Positions 54,940 to 63,754 of a stretch of DNA of 64,000 nucleotides are shown here, piece after piece. Numbering within the stretch: position 1 is the first letter of the stretch; every line of letters begins with the position of its first letter. The position numbers were made by a program, and so were the translations under genes. The notes beneath the pieces are model-generated. The model did not search any database and was not told the origin of the DNA. It saw nothing but the letters and a program-made list of their open reading frames with translations. Origin of the DNA: Sphingobium lactosutens (GTDB lineage Bacteria > Pseudomonadota > Alphaproteobacteria > Sphingomonadales > Sphingomonadaceae); the NCBI RefSeq assembly GCF_013393185.1, contig NZ_QJQX01000022.1, positions 98,029 through 162,028 of the forward strand, in the 5' to 3' direction.

Positions 54940-57312
54940 TTAGTTGAAACGATAGCGGAGCGTAGCGTAGACCTCGCGCGGCTGCGTGACGGTACCAATA
55001 TTGGAATAGCCCGAGCCGACATCATATAGCCGCTTGTTGGTGACGTTCTTCACACCAAAGATCACCTGCCACGCCTTTGCCTGATATCCACCGCTGAGAT
55101 CGACCCTGATCTGACCGGGATTGATCACATTGGCGTCGCTATCGTTGTTGCGTGCACTCCGCGCCTGAATGCCGCTGCCCAGCCAGAATCCCAAATTATC
55201 GGTGCGGAAGTTATACGTCGTCCACAGACTGCCTATATGGTGGGCATAGGCAATGCCGGAGAGATTGGCCGACGCGCCATCGATGGCGGGCGCCTTTTTA
55301 TCGGCATAGGCATAGCTTGCCCGAACTTCAAAATGCTTGAAAAGAGTGCCGGAAATTTCGAGTTCCGCACCGGTGGAGCGCACCCCCGGAATCGTAATGA
55401 AACATGCCGATCCGCCAAGGCAAACAGGGTTGGGTTGAGTGGGATCGTCGGCCGCCACGTTCTTTTGATCGATGCGATAGACAGACAGCGTGGCTGCAAT
55501 CTGCTTGTTGAAGAGCAGTGCCTTGGCGCCACCTTCATATTGCTTGGCTTGTTCCGGCGACACTGCGGAACCGTCGATAGAGAACTGCCCTAGGTTGGGT
55601 GTAAACCCCTTCGAGGCACTGGCGTAGAAGGAGAATTCAGGCGTCAGTCTATACAGAACACCCAGTGATGGCAGCCCTTTCTTGAATGTGCCGACATCAC
55701 CAAGCGAGAGATGAGGCGTGTAAACCATGCGGCGATACCCCGCTAGAACATAGAGGTCTCCCCACTGCATCTGATCAAGGGCCAACAAGCCGGTTTCACG
55801 AGGCCTTAGGCCACCTTCTGTCCGCGGGCCGGGCAAGCCCAGAAGGACGCCGAGCGTATCATCAAGGTCGGTGACTTCGCCAGTTTGGATATCAGTGCTG
55901 GATACGGAAAGCGACTGACTCCCTGCGGCTATCTTGGTCTTCTGGTTATCATAAGCCAGCAGCAAGCTATGCTTGACAGGTCCGGTGGCGAAATGGCCAC
56001 GCAACTCGAACTTGAATAGGTCAGCCGCAACCTTGGTATCGCCCCGGTTGGCGATGGATACGATGTTAGAAAAGGGAAGACCCAGAAACGATCCGGGGAA
56101 GCTCACTGCACTGTTCGTCTGCTGATTGCGTCGCTCGCCGGCGTAGCGGGCTGTCATCGTCCATCCAGGAACGATGTCCTGATTGATCTGAAGAGTCGTC
56201 CGCTTGATCTTTGTCCGAATGCCGTCGGACGCAGCGCCTAGTCGAAGTGTCTTTAGATCCCCGGTCAGCTTGGGCTGATCGGTAAATACTAGGATATCGG
56301 GTGCGCGGCGGACATCCTGATATTCGAACTGTGCCGTGATTTCGGTCCCCCAGTCCTTGTTGCGCCAGGTCATCGAAGGCGCAAGATAATCATTGGATGG
56401 GCCGTCATAGCCGTTGATCGTATGATCCGTATTCTGCGTGGTCGCGACCATGCGAAACAACACCGACTTATCCTCATTCAGAGGACCGCCGACATCGATG
56501 CCGGCATCATAATATCCACGGCTGCCCACGGTGCCCACGATCTCCGCGAGAAAGCTGTCCTGCGGCGTTTTGGTTATGATGTTGACCAGACCGCCATAGC
56601 TTGACGCAACGCCGGCTATGATAGCCGCTGGGCCTTTCACAACTTCCAGTCGAGCAATGGCGAGGTTAGGCAGATCGCTGCTCGTACCGTCGAGCCCCAG
56701 ATCACCGTTGCGCTGCACGCCGGCGCTAAATCCTCGCATGTTGAAGGATCCGCTCCCACCAGGCGTCACGCCGGAGATGTTGGCGGCCGCATCAGCCAAT
56801 GTCAGAGATTGCTGTCGAGCCAATAGCGATTCGCTGACTGTGCTGACCGACAATGGCAAAGTGAGGGGATCGGCATCCATCCGCGTGCCAGTTCGTGTGT
56901 GGGCCGCGAGGTGAGAGACCGCATTTGCCGTTACAATGATATCGCTTGCGACGCCATGCCCTTCGCTTGCTTCAGATTCAACGCACCGCGTAGCAGGAGC
57001 GACGATGACAATTCGCACGCGCTCCGCGCCACATTGCTGGAGCTTGTTGCCGGATAAGATCCGACGCAACGCAGCGGTTTTGTTCATTTCGCCATTGACG
57101 CCGCTGGTTTTCAGACCATCGATCTCAACGCCCTCGACCCGGACTTCTGTACCGGTCGCAACAGAATAGGCATCAAGCGCCGATTGCAGGTCTCCCGCTT
57201 CGATCGTGAACAACTGGCGCTGCGCATGCGCCTGCCGCGGCAAGAGAATAAGCGCCACACACGCCCCAATCGTGAACAAGCATGACTGACCAAGAAGAGA
57301 CGTTCGCTTCAT
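54940..57312 (-). CDS. TonB-dependent receptor with an N-terminal STN domain
   Basis: This is a 790-residue siderophore-type receptor. The signal peptide ends near RQAHAQ. A secretin/TonB short N-terminal (STN) domain follows (FTIEAGDLQSALDAYSVATGTEV to ILSGNKLQ), then the plug (ITVTANAVSH-like IIVTANAVSH, FNMRGFSAGVQRNGD, RLEVVKGPAAIIAG, NIITKTPQ) and a barrel ending ATLRYRFN. STN domains normally signal to a FecR-type anti-sigma protein, but no fecI/fecR gene is nearby; a two-component system is divergent instead. ATG 57312 follows GGGGGT. It heads the receptor-thioredoxin-unknown-S9-ABC operon. Confidence 0.93.
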   Translation of the reverse strand: MKRTSLLGQSCLFTIGACVALILLPRQAHAQRQLFTIEAGDLQSALDAYSVATGTEVRVEGVEIDGLKTSGVNGEMNKTAALRRILSGNKLQQCGAERVRIVIVAPATRCVESEASEGHGVASDIIVTANAVSHLAAHTRTGTRMDADPLTLPLSVSTVSESLLARQQSLTLADAAANISGVTPGGSGSFNMRGFSAGVQRNGDLGLDGTSSDLPNLAIARLEVVKGPAAIIAGVASSYGGLVNIITKTPQDSFLAEIVGTVGSRGYYDAGIDVGGPLNEDKSVLFRMVATTQNTDHTINGYDGPSNDYLAPSMTWRNKDWGTEITAQFEYQDVRRAPDILVFTDQPKLTGDLKTLRLGAASDGIRTKIKRTTLQINQDIVPGWTMTARYAGERRNQQTNSAVSFPGSFLGLPFSNIVSIANRGDTKVAADLFKFELRGHFATGPVKHSLLLAYDNQKTKIAAGSQSLSVSSTDIQTGEVTDLDDTLGVLLGLPGPRTEGGLRPRETGLLALDQMQWGDLYVLAGYRRMVYTPHLSLGDVGTFKKGLPSLGVLYRLTPEFSFYASASKGFTPNLGQFSIDGSAVSPEQAKQYEGGAKALLFNKQIAATLSVYRIDQKNVAADDPTQPNPVCLGGSACFITIPGVRSTGAELEISGTLFKHFEVRASYAYADKKAPAIDGASANLSGIAYAHHIGSLWTTYNFRTDNLGFWLGSGIQARSARNNDSDANVINPGQIRVDLSGGYQAKAWQVIFGVKNVTNKRLYDVGSGYSNIGTVTQPREVYATLRYRFN

Positions 57313-57699
57313 CGTAACCCCCATCGCAAGGATAAAAACACTCCTGCGTTCGCCATGCCGCTCGTCGTGCGCTTGTCCGCTTATTGGATCCCGGCGCAAA
57401 GCCCGGTCTTCCGCCCGTCGTCTTCGCGATCCGGAGTTCCTGCTAGGCATCGACAAGGCTTATGGCGCGTAGATGTCGCCAGTCTGTCGCCCGCGTGGTT
57501 TTGCAAAAATTTGCAGATAGCCCTGACTGATGACATTGGTGGGACGGTGCGGCGTCCGTTCAGGTGTCCGGCGTTCAGGTGTCTGGACGATACCCCCCTT
57601 CCCGCTTACACAAGGCCCCGTGATTACAGATGTGATGTCGTTGATGCCGGTGGCATCACTCTATCTTTATGGGCCGCAGGCATAGTCATAAGGTCGGGA
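57313..57699. promoter_or_regulatory. Divergent promoter region of the peptide-uptake locus
   Basis: The 387-bp gap between the receptor gene and the response-regulator gene has no convincing gene. It holds TGTCGCCAGTCTGTCG (57474-57489), shared with 49337-49352, and close by the near-palindrome TGCAAAAATTTGCA (57513-57526). The CTGTCG/TGTCG boxes are spaced 11 bp, the spacing of OmpR/PhoB-type direct-repeat sites, so they are candidate sites for the adjacent regulator. Confidence 0.45.
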
Positions 57700-58374
57700 A
57701 TGAGAATATTATTGGTTGAGGACGAGGTCGAGATGGTAACCGCGCTACGGGAGATATTCCTGAACCGCGGCATAGTGATGAATCATGCGGAAACCTTGTC
57801 CGAAGCCAGGATCGTAGCAGAAACCTACACCCACGATGTCATCATTCTCGATCGGCAATTGCCTGATGGCGATGGGCTCGAACTCATCAGCTACTTGCGC
57901 GCCGACGGAAATCTGGCGCCCGTCCTTGTTCTGACGGCGCGGGGGGAAATCTCCCACAAAGTCGAGGGCCTGGATCATGGGGCAGATGACTATCTGGCAA
58001 AACCCTTTGCCGTGGAGGAGCTTCTGGCGCGAATACGTGCGCTGGGCCGCCGTCCATCCAATCTGCAAAGCGATCTGGTTACGGCGGCTAGGCTGTCTTA
58101 TGACTATGTTAGTCGAGAGGTTGTTGTTGACGGCAAAACGCTGGAACTTACCCGGCGCGAGCATCTCGTTCTGGAAACCCTGCTGCGTCATCTTGGGCGA
58201 ATGGTGATGCGGCCTATACTTATGGAAGCGGTGTTCTCCATGGACGACGAGGTCCAGCCAAACGCACTGGACACCCACGTCTCGCGGTTGCGGCGCAAGC
58301 TTTCAGACGCCAATAGTGGACTGGTCATCAACGGCGTTCGCGGCGTCGGCTACTTATTACGCGAAGAACAATGA
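57700..58374 (+). CDS. OmpR-family response regulator
   Basis: The 224-residue regulator has a receiver domain (MRILLVEDEVEMVTALREI, phospho-acceptor Asp in DVIILDRQLPDGDGL near residue 52, TARGE, and KPFAVEELLARIRAL) and a C-terminal OmpR/PhoB winged helix (LTRREHLVLETLLRHLGRMV, ALDTHVSRLRRKL). The start at 57700 gives the normal receiver N-terminus; the upstream extension is unrelated. Its TGA overlaps the kinase ATG (ATGA). It is divergent from the TonB receptor operon and is its probable regulator. Confidence 0.95.
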   Translation: MRILLVEDEVEMVTALREIFLNRGIVMNHAETLSEARIVAETYTHDVIILDRQLPDGDGLELISYLRADGNLAPVLVLTARGEISHKVEGLDHGADDYLAKPFAVEELLARIRALGRRPSNLQSDLVTAARLSYDYVSREVVVDGKTLELTRREHLVLETLLRHLGRMVMRPILMEAVFSMDDEVQPNALDTHVSRLRRKLSDANSGLVINGVRGVGYLLREEQ

Positions 58375-59732
58375 CCATATCGCGGCGATCTCTGAAATGG
58401 CGCCTGATCAACAGCTTGGTGATCTGGCAAGCCCTTATCCTCCTTGTGCTTATCGCATTTAGCGCTGTATCCTTGGCGTATATGTGGTCGGAAGGAGCTC
58501 TCGGCGACAGCCGCGGGCGCGCCGCCTATGAAGCTGTCAGCGAAGCAGTCTCGCATGATGCCACAGGGCGGCTTGATCTACGCCCCTCCCACAAACTGGA
58601 CAGGTTGCGTAAGGAGATAGACGGCTTTTGGTTTCTCGTCCGTGACGCAAGAGGCCAAAGCTTGGCTGAAGGGCGAATGCCCGATGACGCGCGTGCGTTA
58701 CTACCCGTTCTCGATCATATCGAAGGCGCGAACGTCGGTCATTTGGCGGCCGGCAATTTCCGTGATGTTGGTAGTGTCGCAATCGCTGACACACGGGCGG
58801 GGAGAGTGCGGATACTTGCCGACAACAGGGGATCAGTAACCTTTTCAACGGTGTTGGCGATCGCCCGAACCAACTTGATGATCGGTTCTGTCTTCGTGCT
58901 TTTGATGGCTGTAACCACTCTGATCGTGACGCCATTTGTCGTGCGCCGGGCGCTCGCAGGTTTGGACAAGGCGGCCGGCGAGGCGGAGCAGATCGACATC
59001 AAACGCGCGGGCGTCCGTTTGACAACCCGAGGCGTATTCCGAGAGATCAAGCCTCTCGTCATCGCAGTCAATGAAGCGCTCGATCGCCTCGATCAGGGGT
59101 ATGAAAGGCACAAGCGCTTCCTGGCCGATGCAGCGCATGAACTGCGCACCCCCATCGCAATATTGAGCACCCGCGTCTCATCGCTGCCGACAAGCGACAC
59201 AAAGCTGCGCCTGCTTCAGGATGCGGCCCGTCTGACCGTGTTGGCAGATCAACTGCTCGATCTTCAGCGCCTCGATGGGCAGGAGTTGTCGTTTTCGCCG
59301 GTAGACCTGGTTACAGTCGCCGAACGCGTGATCGTCAACCTGTCCCCCCTCGCCTTCGCGGCCGGCTATGAAATAGATTTCGATTCAAAGGATGCGACCG
59401 TGTCGATCAACGGCGACGAAAGCGCTATTGAACGGGTGATCACCAATCTGGTCCAGAATGCTATAGATCATGGCGGGCAGCGTGGTTCGATCAGCCTTTG
59501 CGTGTCGAGGCCAGGCGTGATCGAGATATGCGACGATGGTGACGGCATTCCCGAATCCGAACGCGAAAGCATCTTCGATCCTTTTCGTCGCCTAAAGCGT
59601 GGCGGACGCGGCGCGGGCCTTGGCCTGGACCTCGTGCAACGGATCATGCGGATGCATGGCGGATTTGTCGATGTGGTCCCCAGGGAAGGTCGTGGGGCGT
59701 GCATGAGATTGTGCTTCAATGGCAACGATTAG
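58371..59732 (+). CDS. Sensor histidine kinase
   Basis: This 453-residue kinase has two membrane helices (LVIWQALILLVLIAFSAVSLAYMW, residues about 15-40, and IGSVFVLLMAVTTLIVTPFVV, about 165-190) enclosing a periplasmic sensor of about 120 residues, a HAMP-like segment, a HisKA box with FLADAAHELRTPIAIL (His about 260), and an ATPase domain (NLVQNAIDHG, DDGDGIPESE, GRGAGLGLDLVQRI). It forms a two-component pair with the preceding response regulator, linked by a 4-bp overlap. The periplasmic position suits sensing of the receptor's cargo or of envelope stress. Confidence 0.94.
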   Translation: MTISRRSLKWRLINSLVIWQALILLVLIAFSAVSLAYMWSEGALGDSRGRAAYEAVSEAVSHDATGRLDLRPSHKLDRLRKEIDGFWFLVRDARGQSLAEGRMPDDARALLPVLDHIEGANVGHLAAGNFRDVGSVAIADTRAGRVRILADNRGSVTFSTVLAIARTNLMIGSVFVLLMAVTTLIVTPFVVRRALAGLDKAAGEAEQIDIKRAGVRLTTRGVFREIKPLVIAVNEALDRLDQGYERHKRFLADAAHELRTPIAILSTRVSSLPTSDTKLRLLQDAARLTVLADQLLDLQRLDGQELSFSPVDLVTVAERVIVNLSPLAFAAGYEIDFDSKDATVSINGDESAIERVITNLVQNAIDHGGQRGSISLCVSRPGVIEICDDGDGIPESERESIFDPFRRLKRGGRGAGLGLDLVQRIMRMHGGFVDVVPREGRGACMRLCFNGND

Positions 59733-59984
59733 CATTCCACCAAGCCCCTCCTGGAGACCCTCCGATTGATAAGTCTCGACCGATTTTTCACGTTGATCCA
59801 TCCAGCATGTATTTACCGCCCGCCGACAACCATATTCTGACATGCGACAGAATGACGACAGGGTCAGGTGGCATGAGCCGATAAAGCCACAAGCCCATCA
59901 TGTGATCAAGATAAGCATACTGCGATGCCGTACGTATCGGACCGGCAGCATTTCGATTGCTCGGAGAGATTTGTTGAAAGGGAT
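59733..59984. other. Gap between the kinase and M3 peptidase genes
   Basis: This 252-bp stretch has no credible gene and no clear terminator. It could hold a separate promoter for the peptidase gene. Confidence 0.35.
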
Positions 59985-62021
59985 ATGATGTTGAATCCGT
60001 TGCTAGATACAGTTGCTCTCCCACGCTTCACCGAAATCCAGCCTGACCAGATCGCTTCGGCGCTGGGCGTAGCGATCGCGGATCAAGAGGCCGCCGTCGC
60101 GATGGTCATCGCCGCCCCGGCAAAATCTTTCGAAGACGTCTGGATGCCGTTGGAGCGGGCTAGCAACATGCTGGACTCCATCTGGTCGGTGGTCAGTCAT
60201 CTGTGCGCTGTCGCAGACAGCCCTGCCCTTCGCACCGCGCATGCAGAAGGCGAAGCCCGGCTGGTTGCAGCCGGAATCGCCTATGCCCAGAATCGCGAAT
60301 TATATGATGCCCTCGTTGCGTTCAGCGCCACGTCCGCGTTCGCAACGTCGGATACAGCCGATCAGGTCGCCGTCACCCGCGCAATCCGCGATTTCAGTTT
60401 GTCCGGCGTGGCGCTCGACGCCGACGCGCGGTCGCGTTTCCGGGACATTTCGCTGGAACTGTCCGGCCTCTCCACCGACTTTGGTAATGCGGTCCTAGAC
60501 GCGACCGATGCTTGGGAAGAAATCGTGACCGATGAGGCCATTCTTTCCGGCATGTCGGACATGGATAAAGCGATGTTCCGCAAGGCAGCGGAGGACAAGG
60601 GTGTCGCCGGATGGCGGATTACGCTTCAACAACCTAGCGTAAGCGCCATATTGACGTTTGCACAAAACCCGGAGTTACGCGCACGTATCTATCGCGCCAA
60701 TGTCACACGCGCGTCGGATCAGGGGCCACATGCCGGTCAATTCGACAATTCACCAAAAATTGCACGAATGTTGCAATTGCGACGCGAAATGGCCGAATTG
60801 CTAGGATATCCCGATTATGTAGCGCTCTCACTCGCAACCAAGATGGCACCAGATGCGGCCGAAGTTCTTGGCTTCCTGCGCGATATCGCAGCCCGCGCCA
60901 AAGAGACGGCGATACGGGAACTGGCCGAAGTTCGCACATTCGCGGCACAACATCTGGGTATGTCCGACGTGCAGCCATGGGACATAGGGTTCGTATCCAA
61001 CCTCCTGCGCAAGGAACGTTACGCGATCGATGAGCAGGAAGTCCGCGCATATTTCCCGGTCGAACGGGTGATGGCCGGATGGCAGATGTTGCTTGAACGG
61101 TTATTCGGGATCCGCTTACGCGAACGCCGGGACGTGCCACTATACCATGCCGATGCACAATATTTTGATGTACTCGATGAAAGCGGCGAAAGCTTCGCTG
61201 GCCTCTATCTCGACATCCATGCCCGCCCGGGCAAGCGCGGAGGGGCATGGATGGCCCCGGCGCGCGCTCGGATCGCAGATGGTAACACGGCGTCCCTGCC
61301 GGTCGCCTATCTGACCTGCAACTTTAGTCCTAAGGGTAGCGATACGCCATCCCTGCTCAGCCACGGCGACATCGTCACACTGCTGCACGAAACCGGCCAT
61401 TGCCTCCATCATCTGTTCACACGTGTCGACAGACCCTCGATCGGTGGGATCAACGGATTTGAATGGGACGCGATCGAACTCCCAAGCCAGCTTATGGAAG
61501 ACTTCGCCTGGGACCGCGATGTGCTGACGGCAATGTCCGGCCATCATGCGACAGGGGCGCCGCTACCCGCCGACATCTATGACCGCATGTTGACGGGCCG
61601 GCTCTTCCAGGCGGGACTTTACATCTTGCGATATGTCGAATTCGCGCTGTTCGATCTTCTGCTCCATTTGGGTGTCATGGGATCTGACCCGATCGAAGTG
61701 ATCAACGCGGTGCGCGAAGAGGTCGCAATCATTCACCCGCCGGAATGGCATCGTTTCCCTCACAGCTTCAGTCACATCTTCGCAGGTAGTTATGCGGCGG
61801 GATATTATAGCTATCTCTGGGCCGAACTCCTTGCGGCGGATGGCTTCCAGCGCTTCGTGGAAGCTGGAGTCGTAGACCGCGCGACCGGCGACGATCTTCG
61901 GAATGAAATTCTCTCCCGCGGCGCCACTCGCCCGGCCGCAGATAGCTTCCGCGCCTTCCGCGGGCGGAATCCAGATCCGGCTGCCCTGCTCAGGCGGCAC
62001 GGTCTCGTGCAGACCATCTGA
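59985..62021 (+). CDS. M3-family metallopeptidase (oligopeptidase A/Dcp-like)
   Basis: This 678-residue zinc peptidase has the HExxH motif in VTLLHETGHCLHHLF (about residue 470) and the third ligand Glu in the following GFEWDAIELPSQLMEDFAWD segment, as in PrlC/OpdA and Dcp. The long helical N-terminal half (LLDTVALPRFTEIQPDQIASAL start) is typical. No signal peptide is seen, so it is cytoplasmic. GAAAGGG precedes two adjacent ATGs (59985, 59988). These enzymes cut peptides of up to about 20 residues. It is on the same strand as the two-component genes and followed by the desulfhydrase gene. Confidence 0.93.
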   Translation: MMLNPLLDTVALPRFTEIQPDQIASALGVAIADQEAAVAMVIAAPAKSFEDVWMPLERASNMLDSIWSVVSHLCAVADSPALRTAHAEGEARLVAAGIAYAQNRELYDALVAFSATSAFATSDTADQVAVTRAIRDFSLSGVALDADARSRFRDISLELSGLSTDFGNAVLDATDAWEEIVTDEAILSGMSDMDKAMFRKAAEDKGVAGWRITLQQPSVSAILTFAQNPELRARIYRANVTRASDQGPHAGQFDNSPKIARMLQLRREMAELLGYPDYVALSLATKMAPDAAEVLGFLRDIAARAKETAIRELAEVRTFAAQHLGMSDVQPWDIGFVSNLLRKERYAIDEQEVRAYFPVERVMAGWQMLLERLFGIRLRERRDVPLYHADAQYFDVLDESGESFAGLYLDIHARPGKRGGAWMAPARARIADGNTASLPVAYLTCNFSPKGSDTPSLLSHGDIVTLLHETGHCLHHLFTRVDRPSIGGINGFEWDAIELPSQLMEDFAWDRDVLTAMSGHHATGAPLPADIYDRMLTGRLFQAGLYILRYVEFALFDLLLHLGVMGSDPIEVINAVREEVAIIHPPEWHRFPHSFSHIFAGSYAAGYYSYLWAELLAADGFQRFVEAGVVDRATGDDLRNEILSRGATRPAADSFRAFRGRNPDPAALLRRHGLVQTI

Positions 62022-62120
62022 TGCAACGACACGCTTGAAGACGATCGACGCGCTTATCCAGCGATCGCACCATGGCGACTAGCAGACATGGCGGCACATC
62101 CACTCACAGGGCATATTCTG

Positions 62121-63239
62121 ATGAACGATCAAAGAGTTGGTATAATGCAGCACAGTCGAGAGTGGCTGAACGAAGCGGTCCGGCGGATAGAAGCGGACTA
62201 TAATCGCTCCGCAGATACCCATCTCATACGGATAGACCTTCCCCGATACCCGAACATTCCCCTGTATCTGAAGGATGAAAGTTCGCATCCTACGGGCAGC
62301 CTCAAGCATCGCCTTGCCCGATCGCTGTTCCTCTATGCGCTGTGCAACGAGTGGATCAGACCTGACACATGCATCATCGAATCGTCTTCAGGGTCCACCG
62401 CTGTGAGCGAAGCCTATTTCGCGCGCATGCTGGGGCTGCGCTTCATCGCGGTGGTTCCATCCACGACCGCCGCGCCGAAGCTTGACGCCATCCGCTTTTA
62501 CGGCGGAGAAATCCATATGGTCGACGATCCACGTACGATCTATGACGAATCGCATCGACTGGCTGCCGAAACAGGTGGCCATTACCTGGACCAGTTCACC
62601 TATGCCGAGCGTGCCACGGACTGGCGCGGCAACAATAACATTGCCGAAAGCATCTTCTCTCAAATGGAAGCCGAAGAAGCCCCCATTCCCAGATGGATCG
62701 TCTGCGGAGCCGGGACAGGTGGCACCTCGGCGACGATAGGGCGGTTTATACGCTATTGTCGGCACGAGACACAGCTATGCGTCGCCGACCCGATCGATTC
62801 TATTTTCCACCGCCATTTCAAAGACAATACCTTGGTCGCGCTGCCAGACGGCTGTGCGTCCCGGATCGAAGGGATCGGACGGCCGCGCGTCGAACCCAGT
62901 TTCCTACCCAGCGTCATCGATCGCATGATCGCAGTTCGAGATGAAGACAGCATTGGCGCCATGCGCGCGCTAAGCCAATCCCTAGGTAGGCGGGTAGGAG
63001 GATCGACAGGCACGAACCTCTGGGCATGCGCTACACTGATCAAAGAGATGTCGGCGGCAGGCGAAACAGGCAGCGTCGTGACACTATTATGCGATGGCGG
63101 CGAACGCTATGGCTGCACTTATTACAATGACGTTTGGCTAAGCGAGCGACAGATAAACTATCAAGATGCTACAAAGCAAACTGCCAGATTTCTAGGCTCA
63201 GAATCTGTAATTGCAGAGCTAGGCAGTGTGATCCCTTGA
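62121..63239 (+). CDS. PLP-dependent cysteine desulfhydrase, Cds1-like
   Basis: This 372-residue PLP fold-type II enzyme resembles Cds1 (M. tuberculosis Rv3684 type) more than cysteine synthase: [40 protein letters not shown] with the PLP lysine, [36 protein letters not shown] and [15 protein letters not shown]. Cds1 releases sulfide, ammonia and pyruvate from L-cysteine. Several in-frame starts exist (62088, 62121, 62145); 62121 has CAGGG 10 bp upstream. It lies 100 bp after the M3 peptidase gene. It could use cysteine freed from an imported peptide. Confidence 0.88.
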   Translation: MNDQRVGIMQHSREWLNEAVRRIEADYNRSADTHLIRIDLPRYPNIPLYLKDESSHPTGSLKHRLARSLFLYALCNEWIRPDTCIIESSSGSTAVSEAYFARMLGLRFIAVVPSTTAAPKLDAIRFYGGEIHMVDDPRTIYDESHRLAAETGGHYLDQFTYAERATDWRGNNNIAESIFSQMEAEEAPIPRWIVCGAGTGGTSATIGRFIRYCRHETQLCVADPIDSIFHRHFKDNTLVALPDGCASRIEGIGRPRVEPSFLPSVIDRMIAVRDEDSIGAMRALSQSLGRRVGGSTGTNLWACATLIKEMSAAGETGSVVTLLCDGGERYGCTYYNDVWLSERQINYQDATKQTARFLGSESVIAELGSVIP

Positions 63240-63246
63240 GGGTTTC

Positions 63247-63414
63247 ATGGATCTGTCCGCACTGGCCAAGCCGGAACTTGGTCGTGCTGTGTCGGGTCTC
63301 AAAGAGGCGAACGTTGCATTGACTCGACGCGGGCTTTTCGGCCCATCTGACTACCTTCACAGATCGTTCGTCCCTGCGTTCCCTCGCGGGACACCGCCCT
63401 CGGATCAGCTTTGA
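63247..63414 (+). CDS. Possible 55-residue protein after the desulfhydrase
   Basis: ATG 63247, with GAGGG overlapping the preceding stop, starts MDLSALAKPELGRAVSGLKE and runs 55 codons to TGA 63412-63414. No family was recognised. Close spacing suggests it could be translated as part of the same transcript. Confidence 0.3.
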   Translation: MDLSALAKPELGRAVSGLKEANVALTRRGLFGPSDYLHRSFVPAFPRGTPPSDQL

Positions 63415-63754
63415 GGCTTGACCGCTGGCAAACAGGTTCTATCCTACCTCACGCCTGGAACGTATGGCCCGCCCCGTCCGCAAGAGGCTTTTTAAAGGTG
63501 GCATGATGGTCTGCATCAACGTATCCGGTCTCAAGGCTGATGCCTTGGCCAAGATGGATATCCGCACAGTCTGATCCTCATAAAAACGCCGGTGCCAAGC
63601 ACCATATTTTGAGCCAGGTTTCCAGACTGCCGGTACGACCTGTTATGCCATCTTCAGTTCACCTCACGCAGACATTGTAAGCAAACGGCGTTGGTGCCGC
63701 CCGCTATTTTTGACGATCAGGCGGTGAAGAATGCCTGCCGATCGAAGTCTTTCT
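63415..63754. other. Gene-poor stretch before the IS66-type end
   Basis: This is 340 bp of short, family-less frames. One of 36 codons (63464-63574, MARPVRKRLFKGGMMVCIN...) is visible, but lacks supporting evidence. It looks like eroded DNA next to a mobile element. Confidence 0.4.

Noticed and set aside
49526..57312. Lasso-peptide biosynthesis cluster
   Set aside because: A receptor plus an S9 isopeptidase-like enzyme is reminiscent of one, but there is no B protease, no C asparagine-synthetase-like cyclase and no typical precursor gene.
63464..63574. 36-codon frame after the desulfhydrase gene
   Set aside because: It has no ribosome site, no family pattern, and sits in eroded DNA next to an IS end.
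63587..63601. Palindrome GGTGCCAAGCACC with a similar sequence near 21418
   Set aside because: The shared part is about 12 bases, within chance for a 64-kb window, and the two contexts have nothing in common.
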